This document shows positions 55,484 to 64,000 of a stretch of DNA of 64,000 bases, one piece after another. Origin of the DNA: DASWJZ01 sp963846475 (GTDB lineage Bacteria > Pseudomonadota > Alphaproteobacteria > Rhizobiales > Afifellaceae); the NCBI GenBank assembly GCA_963846475.1, contig CAWJVZ010000004.1, forward strand, positions 4,322,546 to 4,386,545, in the 5' to 3' direction. Positions within the stretch are counted from its first letter, which is position 1, and each line of letters begins with the position of its first letter. The translations under genes and the position numbers were made by a program. The notes below the pieces were generated by a model, which ran no database searches, was not told the origin of the DNA, and was given only the letters and a program-made list of their open reading frames with translations.

Positions 55484-57204
55484 TGGCGACGCCCCGGCTC
55501 GACCTGGCATCACGTCCGCGGTGCTAGAAACAGCTTGGATCCGACCGGAGCGGCGCGGGCGCGGGCGCGTCGTGCTGGCGATGGCCGGTTTCGGCTCTGC
55601 TCTACGCCGCGCTTGCGTGCCGGCTTGGTGCTGCTCGGCGTCACCGCGCAGGCGGAGGAGGACGGCGCCGCGTTTCATCCAGGCGGCCGCGCAGGCGCGC
55701 CCCGACATCGTCGACCGCAACGGCGAGACGCTCGCCACCGACATCAGGACCGCCTCGCTCTTCGCCGAGCCGCGCTACGTCATGGACCCCGACGAGGCGA
55801 CGGAGCTGCTCGCCACGGTGTTCCCCGAGCTCGACCGCGGGCGGCTCCGCAAGCTCCTCTCCACCGACGCCGCGTTCGCCTACATCAAGCGGGAGATCAC
55901 GCCGCGCCAGCAGCAGGCGGTGCACCAGCTCGGCATGCCCGGCATCGGCTTCCGCGTCGAGAACCGCCGCTTCTATCCGGGCGGACCCGACCGCCGCGCA
56001 CGTCCTCGGCACCGTCAACATCGACAACCAGGGCATCGCCGGCATCGAGAAATACATCGACGCCGCCTTCCTGAACGACCTCCACGCGGCAGGCTTCGCG
56101 ACCGGCCACGCGACTGGAGCCGGTGAAGCTCTCGCTCGACCTCCGCGTCCAGCACGTGGTGCGCGACGAGCTCGCGCAAGGCGATGCTGCAATACCAGGC
56201 GATCGCGGCGATCGGCATCGTGCATGGACGTCAACACCGGCGAGGTGCTCGGCATGAGCTCGCTGCCGGACTACGATCCCAACAACCGCGACGAGGCGCT
56301 CGACCCGGACCGGATGAACCGCGCCACGGTCGGCGTCTTCGAGATGGGCTCGACCTTCAAGGGCTTCACCACCGCGATGGCGCTCGATTCCGGGCGGGTG
56401 AACATCCACGAGAGTCTTCGACGCGCGCGATGCGCTGACCGTCGGCCGGCATCACGATCCAGGACTTCCACGGCAAGCACCGCTGGCTGACCGTGCCGGA
56501 GATCTTCATCTACTCCTCCAACGTCGGCACGGCGCGCATGGCGCTTGCCGCCGGCACGCCCGAGCAGGAAGGCTTCCTCAAGCGGGTCGGCCTGCTCGAT
56601 ACCCTGCACACCGAGCTGCCGGAAGCGGGCGCGCCGATCGTCCCGAAGATGCCATGGTCGAAGATCTCGTCGGTGACCATCGCCTTCGGCCACGGCATTT
56701 CCGTCTCGCCGATGCAGACGGCCGTGGCCGGCGCCGCGCTGATCAACGGCGGCTATCTCATCCCGCCGACCTTCCTGCCGCGCAGCCCCGAACAGGCGGC
56801 CGCGCTTGCGCGCCCGGTGCTGCGGCCGGAGACGAGCCTCACGATGCGGCAGCTGTTCCGCCTCAACGTCCTGAAAGGCTCCGGCAAGCGCGCGGAAGTG
56901 CCGGGCTACAGCGTCGGCGGCAAGACCGGCACGGCGGAGAAGGTCGTGAACGGCCGCTATTCCGGCAACAAGCGGCGAAATGCCTTCCTCGCCGGCATTT
57001 CCGATGGACGCGCCGAAATATCTGGTGTTGGTCGTCCTCGACGAGCCGAAGCCGGAAAAGCCCGGCATCGGCGCCACGGCCGGCCTGAATGCCGCTCCGA
57101 CGGTCGGCAGCATCATCCGCCGGATCGCGCCGATGCTCGGCATCGAGCCGAGGGCGGTCGACCCGGCGGACGGTCCGGCAATGGCGCTCGCCTTCGCGCA
57201 ATGA
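55480..57204 (+). CDS. ftsI: Peptidoglycan D,D-transpeptidase FtsI (PBP3), frameshifted
   Basis: Division-specific transpeptidase. Recognisable segments in several frames: a membrane anchor (RVVLAMAGFG...), RPDIVDRNGETLATDI, DVNTGEVLGMSSLPDYDPN, active-site GSTFKGFT (Ser-x-x-Lys), YSSNVGT (Ser-x-Asn), VGGKTGTAEK (Lys-Thr-Gly), and the end RRIAPMLGIEPRA. At least ten single-base insertions, for example near 55596, 55986, 56110, 56177, 56223, 56416, 56447 and 56997. Confidence 0.88.
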
Positions 57205-57216
57205 GGAACGATCGGA

Positions 57217-58712
57217 TTGAGTGCCGAACGCCGTTACGGACCGCGCCGTCTCGCATCGCTCTTCGCCAACGACGTCGCGATCTCAGCCGAGCAGGGCAAC
57301 GTCTGGATCCAGGGGCTGACCGCCGACAGCCGCGACGGTGGCGCGCGGCATGCTTTTCGCGGCGCTTCCCGGCGCCAAGGCGGACGGCGCAAAGTTCATC
57401 CCGCAGGCGGTGGAAGCCGGCGCCGCGGCGATCCTGACGGACGAGCAGGCCGCTCGAGGCGGAGGTTCCGGTCCCGGTGATCCGGGTCGCCGACCCGCGG
57501 CGCGCTCTGGCGCTCGCCGCGGCGCGCTTCTACGCGCGCCAGCCGCGCACCGTCGTGGCGGTCACCGGCACCAACGGCAAGACCTCCGTCACGGTATTCC
57601 TGCGGCAGATCTGGGAGAAGGCCGGCCACAGGGCGGCGAGCCTCGGCACGATCGGGCTCGTCTCGCCGGGCGGCGCCGTGACCGGCAGCCTCACGACGCC
57701 CGACCCGGTCAAGCTGCACGAGATCCTGGCGGACCTGGCGGGCGACGAGGTCACGCATCTCGCGCTGGAAGCCTCGAGCCACGGCCTGGAGCAGCGGCGG
57801 CTGGACGGCGTCCGGTTCGCAGCCGGCGCCTTCACCAATCTGTCGCGCGACCATCTCGACTACCATCCGACGCTCGCAGGACTACCTGCAGGCCAAGCTG
57901 CGCCTGTTCGACACGCTGCTGCCGAAGGGGGCCGCGGCGGTGGCCGACGCCGATCAGGCGGAGGCGGCAGAAGGTCCGCGCACTCGCCAAGAGCCGCGAG
58001 CTGGAGTTCCTGAGCGTCGGCAGCAAAGGCGAGACGCTGAAACTCCTCTCCGTCACCCGCATGCATGACGGCTCGCGGCTCCTCGTCGAGGCGTGGGGCG
58101 AGAAGCACTATGTGTCGCTGCCGCTCGTCGGGCAGTTCCAGATCTCCAACGCTCTCGTCGCTGCGGCGCTCGCCATCGCCACCGGCGTGGACGCGGCGAA
58201 GGCGCTCGACGCGCTATCCCACCTGAAGGGGGCGAGCGGCCGGCTGGAGCTGGTCGGGACGCATCCGAGCGGCGCCCAGGTCTTCGTCGACTATGCGCAT
58301 ACGCCCGACGCGCTGGCCAACGCCCTGCAGGCGCTGCGGCCGCATGCCGAAGGCAAGCTGGTCGTCGTCTTCGGCGCCGGCGGCGACCGCGATCCCGGCA
58401 AGCGCCCGCTGATGGGCGAGGCGGCTGCCGGCAACGCCGACCGGGCTGATCGTCACCGACGACAATCCGCGCAGCGAAGATCCGGCGGCTGATCCGCAAG
58501 GCCGTCATGGGCGGCGCGCACGGGGCCGAGGAATCGGCGACCGGCGCAAGGCGATCCGCCACGCAGTCGCCGGGCTCGGCCGCGGCGACATCCTGCTGAT
58601 CGCCGGCAAGGGCCACGAGACCGGCCAGGACGATCGGCGACAAGGTGCTGCCCTTCTCCGACCAGGAGGAGGCGCGCGCTGGCGCTGGCTGCCGTTGCGA
58701 TGCCCGGCATGA
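57217..58712 (+). CDS. murE: UDP-MurNAc-tripeptide ligase MurE, frameshifted
   Basis: Adds meso-diaminopimelate to UDP-MurNAc-L-Ala-D-Glu. The ATP loop VTGTNGKTSVTVFLRQ, LEASSHGLEQRRLDG, NLSRDHLDYH and FVDYAHTPDAL are visible; DDNPRSEDP, the diaminopimelate-specificity motif, is also present. TTG start. Insertions near 57334, 57453, 57878, 57967, 58441, 58489, 58630 and 58677; one site near 58532 looks like a deletion. The stop probably overlaps the murF ATG. Confidence 0.88.
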
Positions 58713-60130
58713 GCGCGCTCTGGACCACCGACGCGCTGGTCGCGGCTGCCGGCGGACGGCTCGCAGGGGAGCGCGCCGGCCGGGATCGCCGGCATATCCA
58801 TCGACAGCCGCACGATCGGGCCGGGCGAGGCCTTCGTCGCCATCCGCGGCGACCGCTTCGACGGCCACGATTATGTCGCTGCGGCACTGCAGGCCGGCGC
58901 GGCGCTGGCGATCGTGCGGGAGGGACGCGGGCCGGCAGGCACGGGTCCGCTCCTCGTCGTGCCGGACGATCCGCTCGCCGCGCTTGAACGGATCGGCGCG
59001 GCGGCGCGCGCCCGCATGCAAGGCTCGGTCGTCGCCGTAACCGGCTCGGTCGGCAAGACCGGCACGAAGGAGATGCTGCGGCTGGCCTTCTCGGCGCTCG
59101 GGCCGACGCATGCGCCGGTCGGCTCCTTCAACAATCACTGGGGCGTGCCGCTGACGCTCGCCCGCATGCCGGCCGACACGCACTATGGCGTGTTCGAGAT
59201 CGGCATGAACCATGCCGGCGAGATCCGGCCGCTGACGAAACTCGTGCGGCCGCATGCGGCGATCGTGACCAACTGTCGAGCCGGTGCATCTCGAGTTCTT
59301 CGACAGCGAGGCGGCGATCGCCGAAGCCAAGGCCGAGATTTTCGAGGGCCTGGAGCCGGGCGGGACCGCGATCCTCAATCGCGACAATCGCTGGTTCGAG
59401 CTGCTCTGCCGAGCGGGCGCGGCAGCACGGCGCGCGCATCCTCTCCTTCGGCGAGGACCCTGCCGCCGATATCCGCCTGGATCGCGCGTCGCTCCACGAA
59501 GACGGCTCGAGCGTGCAGGCGAGACTCGCCGGCGAGACCGTCGCCTATCGGCTCGGCGCCCCGGGCCGTCATCTCGTGCAGAACTCGCTCGCCGTGCTCG
59601 CCGCGGCGCACGCGCGCTCGGCGCCGACCTGGCGCGGGTGATGCTGGCGCTCGTCGAGTTTTCGCGCGCCGAAGGGCCGTGGCGAGCGGATTGCGCTCGG
59701 CCACCCTGCCGGAGCGCTTCACCCTGATCGACGAGAGCTACAACGCCAATCCCGACCTCCATGCGCGCTGCGCTGGCGCTGCTTGAAGCAGGCGAAGCCG
59801 CCGGACCGCGGCCGCCGCATCGCCGTGCTCGGCGACATGCTGGAGCTCGGCGAGGAGGCCGAGGCGCTGCATCGCCGGCCTTGCTGCCGGCGGTCGAGGA
59901 GTCCGCCGCCGACCTGGTCTTCCTCGCCGGCCCGCTGATGGAGAAACTGTGGCGGGACTTGCCGGACAATTGCCGCGGAGCCTATGCGGAGAGCGCCAGC
60001 GCGCTCGAGCCGATTCTCCTCGACGCGGTCGGGCCCGGGAGACGTGATCATGATGAAGGCCTCGCTCGGCACCAAGCTCGGTCCGGTCGTGGAAGCGCTG
60101 AAGCGCCGCTTCGCTGCGGAGGCGGGATGA
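58709..60130 (+). CDS. murF: UDP-MurNAc-tripeptide-D-Ala-D-Ala ligase MurF, frameshifted
   Basis: Final cytoplasmic ligase of the precursor pathway. Blocks SALWTTDALVAAAGG, SIDSRTIGPGEAFVAI, ATP loop VTGSVGKTGTKEML, GSFNNHWGVPLTLARMP, FEIGMNHAGEIRPLTKLV, LIDESYNANPD and the C-terminal MMKASLGTKLGPVVEAL occur in changing frames. Insertions near 58781, 59274, 59410, 59758 and 60040 among others. Confidence 0.88.
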
Positions 60131-60180
60131 TGGTTTCGGCTGACGAGTGTGGCACTGCTCCTCGCTGATGGAGCCCCCAA

Positions 60181-60305
60181 CCTTCCTCATGCTGAGGTGC
60201 CCACCAAGGTGGGCCTCGAAATACGCACCAGCGCGTGTCCGCGCCTTCTGGAAGTTCCTTCGACGATCCCGACTGCATCGGGCCCGCACCTCAGGATGAG
60301 GGAAG
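60181..60305. repeat. Inverted repeat between murF and mraY
   Basis: CCTTCCTCATGCTGAGGTGC at the left matches, inverted, GCACCTCAGGATGAGGGAAG at the right, around an internal GGTGCCCACCAAGGTGGGCC hairpin. This type of element is common between genes in rhizobial genomes and ties this segment to such an organism. Confidence 0.75.
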
Positions 60306-60326
60306 CGATAGGCGAGCGGGTTTCGC

Positions 60327-61417
60327 ATGCTGACCTATCTCGGCCAGTTCGGCGACGACCTCCAGGTCTTCAACGTCTTCCGCTACATCACCTTTCGCAC
60401 CGGCGCCGCGACGATGACGGCGCTGCTCTTCGTCTTCCTGTTCGGCCCCGGCATCATCGAGGCGCTGCGGCTCCGGCAGGGCAAGGGCCAGCCGATCCGC
60501 GCCGACGGTCCGCAGACGCATTTCACCAAGGCCGGAACGCCGACCATGGGCGGGCTGATGATCATGTCCGGGCGTGCATCGTCTCGACGCTGCTCTGGGG
60601 AAACCTCTCCAGCATCTATGTCTGGGCCGTGCTCCTGGTGACCACCGGCTTCGGCCTGATCGGCCTCTACGACGACTACCTCAAGGTGACGAAGGCAGAC
60701 CGCAGCGCGGCTTCTCCGGCAGGGCGCGGCTTGCGCTGGAAGTTCATCATCGCCGGCGTCGCCGTGCTGTTGATGATCATCTTCGGCAGACCAGGAGCTG
60801 CACACCACGATCGCGCTGCCTTTCTTCAAGGACGCGGCCATCGAGCTCGGCTATTTCTACATCCTCTTCGGCGCCTTCGTGATCGTCGGCGCCGGCAATG
60901 CGGTGAACCTCACCGACGGCCTCGACGGCCTCGCCATCGTGCCGGTCATGATCGCCGCGGCGAGCTTCGGCCTGATCGCCTACCTCGTCGGCCGCGTCGA
61001 CTTCACCGAATACCTGCAGATCAACCACGTGCCGGGGACGGGCGAGCTGTCGGTGCTCATCGGCGCGCTGATCGGCGCCGGTCTCGGCTTCCTCTGGTTC
61101 AACGCGCCGCCGGCGGCGATCTTCATGGGCGATACCGGCGTCGCTGGCGCTCGGCGGGCTGCTCGGCAGCGATCGCCGTCGCCACCAAGCACGAGATCGT
61201 GCTCGCCATCATCGGCGGCATCTTCGTGATGGAGGCGCTCTCCGTCATCATCCAGGTCGCCTCGTTCAAGCTGACCGGCAAGCGCGTTTTCAGGATGGCG
61301 CCGATCCACCACCATTTCGAGCAGCTCGGCTGGACCGAGCCGCAGGTGGTGATCCGCTTCTGGATCGTCGCCGTGGTGCTCGCGCTGATCGGCCTCTCCA
61401 CGCTGAAGCTGAGGTGA
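60327..61417 (+). CDS. mraY: Phospho-MurNAc-pentapeptide transferase MraY, frameshifted
   Basis: Integral membrane enzyme making lipid I. Motifs in order: FTKAGTPTMGGLMI, GLIGLYDDYLKV (catalytic Asp pair), NAVNLTDGLDGLAI, FLWFNAPPAAIFMGDTG, and FRMAPIHHHFEQLGW. Frame changes near 60575, 60790, 61141 and 61174 are repaired by deleting single bases. Confidence 0.9.
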
Positions 61418-61419
61418 GC

Positions 61420-62535
61420 ATGGCGGTCGCGCTCACCCATCTCAACGGCCGCTCGATCGGCGTGTTCGGCCTCGCGCGCAGCGGGCTGAGCACGGTCCGC
61501 GCGGCCGTGGCGGGCGGCGCCGACGCAGGTCTACGTCTGGGACGACAAGGAGGCGGCGCGGCAGGAAGCGGAAAAGCTCGGCGGCGAGGCCGGTGGAGCC
61601 GCGGAACTGGCCGTGGAGCGATCTCGACCGGCTGATCCTTTCGCCCGGCGTGCCGCTCACCCATCCCGAAGCCGCACGCCATGGTCGACATGGCGAACGA
61701 GGCGGGCACCGAGATCGTCTCCGACATCGAGCTGCTGTGGTGCGAGGCGGAGGGGCGGGCCCGCTTCGTGGCGATCACCGGCACCAACGGCAAATCGACG
61801 ACGACGGCGCTGATCGGCCATGTGCTCGCCGCCGCCGGAATGAAGGTTTCGGTCGGCGGCAATATCGGCCGCGCCGCGCTCGATCTGGAGGAGCCGGAGG
61901 AGGGCCGCGTCTACGTGCTGGAGATGTCCTCCTACCAGCTCGATCTGACCCGCTATTTCCGCCCGGAGGTGGCGGTCTGGCTGAACCTCACGCCGGACCA
62001 TCTCGACCGCCACGGCGACATGGCGCGGATATCGCGCGGCAAAGATGCGCATCTTCGCCAACATGGAGGCGGACGACACGGCGCTGGTCGGCCTTGACGA
62101 GCCGGAGATGCAGGACGTCGCGGCCGAGCTGCGGCGGGCCGGCAGGCCAAGGCTCCGCACCGTCTCGGTGGCACGCCACCCCGACGCCGCGCTCTTCGTC
62201 GACGCGGGCGGCGTCGCTCTTCGAGGACGGCCGGGAGGTCGCCTCCTTCGCGTCGCTGCCGACGCTGCGCGGCGCGCACAATTGGCAGAACGCGGCGATG
62301 GCGTGGGGCGCGGCGCAGGCGCTCGGCGTGAGCGGCGAGGCGATTCTCGCCGGCGATGGAGAGCTTCCCGGGCCTCGCGCACCGTATGGAGCTCCTCGGC
62401 CGGCGCGGCCGCGTGCTCTTCGTCAACGATTCCAAGGCGACCAATGCCGACGCCGCGGCGAAGGCGCTCGCGACCTTCGAGCCGGTCTACTGGATCGCCG
62501 GCGGCCAGGCCAAGGAGGGCGGCATCGCGCCGCTT
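61420..62535 (+). CDS. murD: UDP-MurNAc-L-Ala-D-Glu ligase MurD, frameshifted and 3'-truncated
   Basis: Adds D-glutamate to UDP-MurNAc-L-Ala. GLARSGLSTVRAA at the start, ATP loop ITGTNGKSTTTALIGH, VLEMSSYQLDLTRYF, LNLTPDHLDRHG, HNWQNAAMAWGAA, FVNDSKATNADAAAKAL and YWIAGGQAKEGGI. After this the MurD sequence ends abruptly (~85 residues missing) and sequence of an opposite-strand gene begins. Insertions near 61527, 61596, 61668, 62029, 62215 and 62357. Confidence 0.87.
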
Positions 62536-62539
62536 GTCG

Positions 62540-63198
62540 CAGCCGCCGAAATATGCCACGCCATTCACCATGGCCGGCGTCGCGTGCACGTAGCCGTTCG
62601 TGACGACTTTCCAGGCCAGCGCGCCGGTCGCGGCGTTCAGCGCGTAGAGATGATTGTCGTAGGACCCCACCAGCACGAGGCCGTCGGTCACGACCGGCGA
62701 CGACTTGATCTCCGGAACCGTCTTGTACGTCCACTTGCGCGCGCCCGTGGCCGCGTCCACGGCATGCAGGACGCCCTCGGAGATCGCCGACGTAGACGAC
62801 GCCGTTGGCGACGGCCGGGGATGACGACGCCGATGCCCAGATCAGGTTTCGTCGCCTGGTACCTCCATCGCGGTTTGCCTGTCGCGGCGTCAAGCGCGAT
62901 GAGGTCGCCGTTGAGCGTGCCGAAATACGGCGACGCCGCCGGCAATCGCCGCCGAGGACTCGATTCCCGCTGCCGGCCTCGTAGGTCCATTGCAGTCGCA
63001 GCGTGGCTGGAAGAGGAGAAGCCGCCGTCCCTGTAGCCCTGCGTTGCCGCGAAACTGTAACCAAGACGTTGGCGCCTGCTGTGCCAGCCCAGGTGCGGTA
63101 AGGCACGCGAGGAGCAAGGGGAGGAAAAGGTACGAAGGTACGAAGGTACGAAGGTATGACGGCACGAAGGTTCGAGGGTGCGCGCGTGCGTCGACCAT
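62540..63198 (-). CDS. PQQ-like beta-propeller protein, frameshifted, 3'-truncated
   Basis: Exported quinoprotein-like protein. Signal peptide SYLFLPLLLACLTAPGLAQQ followed by SWLQFRGNAGLQG, then tryptophan-docking blades: YFGTLNGDLIALDAATGKPRW, NGVVYVGDL, VDAATGARKWTYKTVPEIKSSP, VGSYDNHLYALNAATGALAW. Several extra bases break the frame (near 62780 and 62820). The C-terminal part is lost at the murD junction. The N-terminal residues before the signal are encoded by the 8-bp repeats, so the start is uncertain. Confidence 0.75.
63129..63180. repeat. GGTACGAA 8-bp tandem repeats
   Basis: About six or seven units, GGTACGAA three times and then degenerate (GGTATGAC, GGCACGAA, GGTTCGAG). An inverted group of the same units lies at 63240-63275 in the gap between the two quinoprotein genes. 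Nothing like it occurs elsewhere in the window. Confidence 0.85.
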
Positions 63199-63280
63199 CG
63201 CGCCAGTTTCGCGTCGTCGGGCCTCTATCACTGCCTTACCCTCGAACCTTCGCACCCTCGCAGCCTTCGTACCGACACCC

Positions 63281-64000
63281 TTACTTCTTGAGCTGAGCGC
63301 CTTCTTGAATCGCGAACAGCTCGTTGCGCGTCATCAGGTACATCACGCCGTTGGCGGTGACCACGGTCGAGTACACCGAGCTCGGCATCAGGTTCTCCGC
63401 CAGGACCTTCTTCTCGCGGCCGTGCTGGAAGACGACGACGTCGCCGTCTTCGTCGCCGAGATACACCTTGCCGTCGGCGACCATCGGTGAGCTCCACATC
63501 GCCGCGAACATGTCGTGCATCCAGATCGGCTTGCCGGTCTTGCGTCGACACAGTGCAGGAAGCCGCTGAAGTCCGGGTAGTAGAGAGGCCGTCCTTGATC
63601 GACGCCGTGGAAATCGAGCGGCGGATCTTGTCGTAGTGCCAGAGCGGTCCGGTCTTCGTGATGTCGCCGCGCTTGGTGGCGTCGATCGCGTACAGGTGGC
63701 CGACGCCTTCGCCATGTTCCGGGTCCTGGCCATTGGCGACGTAGACGACGTTCTCGTAGATAACCGGTGTGGCGATGACTTCGTTGTTGGTCTTCGGCCA
63801 GACGACGTCCTTGGGGTTCATGTCGAACTCCCACAGCTTCTTGCCGGTGATGGCCTCGTAACCGCGCACCCAGCCGTCGCCCTGGCCGTGCACGACCTGC
63901 ACGACGCCGCCGACCGGGCCGACGGCGGCGTGGACCACTGGCCATGCAGGACCGGTCGCCCGGCGAGGCGTCCTCCCAGGCCAGCTTGCCGGTGGTGCGG
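63281..64000 (-). CDS. PQQ-like beta-propeller protein, frameshifted, 5' beyond window
   Basis: C-terminal part of a quinoprotein-like protein. Segments TTGKLAWEDASPGD, GWVRGYEAITGKKLWEFDMNPKD, TPVIYENVVYVANGQDPEHGEG, LYYPDFSGFLHCVDA, DEDGDVVVFQHGREKK and the end RNELFAIQEGAQLKK lie in changing frames. Breaks occur near 63545, 63590 and 63935. Conserved blade motifs are clear; cofactor use and substrate cannot be judged. Confidence 0.75.

Noticed and set aside
53532..62535. Division cluster read as a decayed set of pseudogenes
   Set aside because: All motifs are intact once single inserted bases are removed and the genes are essential, so sequence error is far more likely.
63129..63275. Short repeats considered as a CRISPR array
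   Set aside because: Units are 8 bp, contiguous, degenerate and without spacers; no cas genes.

Overview
The window is GC-rich and mostly tightly packed. Gene content, the many overlapping starts and several families of GC-rich mosaic intergenic repeats suggest an alphaproteobacterium, most likely Hyphomicrobiales (Rhizobiales). No rRNA, tRNA or CRISPR was seen.

1-24 kb is a methylated-amine island. It holds the 3' part of trimethylamine monooxygenase (tmm), a trimethylamine-N-oxide demethylase (tdm, one frameshift), a GFA-type zinc protein, and a LIV-type ABC importer. The importer's permease genes and ATPase genes are separated by an IS110-family insertion and repeats and lie on opposite strands. 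Next come a GntR/FCD regulator with an EamA exporter, divergent from an operon of a DAO-type flavoprotein, a GmaS-like ligase, MgsA/B/C-like N-methylglutamate synthase subunits and an unknown 139-aa protein. Facing it is amtB (one frameshift) with two small unknown genes. Together these could take TMA through TMAO, methylamines and N-methylglutamate to glutamate and ammonium. Two usual parts are not in the window: the dimethylamine monooxygenase and the four-subunit N-methylglutamate dehydrogenase.

24-35 kb holds a TauD-like dioxygenase, a TRAP transporter with an SDR, ThuA and Gfo/Idh/MocA proteins, and a divergent sugar ABC importer without an ATPase gene. This arrangement resembles the thu-type sugar loci of rhizobia. 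An EamA transporter follows.

35-48 kb looks like N-heterocycle (nicotinate-type) catabolism: enamidase, MarR regulator, two tandem AA_synth proteins, a UPF0280 protein, 6-hydroxynicotinate reductase, and molybdenum hydroxylase subunits. A RidA protein, a polar amino-acid type ABC importer (no ATPase gene) and an SDR sit beside it.

48-53 kb is housekeeping: a YpfJ-like zinc peptidase, a DUF2937 protein, a 5'-nucleotidase, a HicBA-like pair and carA.

53.5-62.5 kb is the division and cell wall cluster mraZ-rsmH-ftsL-ftsI-murE-murF-mraY-murD. Every gene in it is interrupted by single-base frameshifts, nearly all insertions, which is best explained as unpolished long-read sequence. At about 62.54 kb murD is cut mid-gene and joined to two quinoprotein-like genes on the other strand that carry the same error type and a different repeat (8-bp GGTACGAA units). 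I read this end as a probable chimera.
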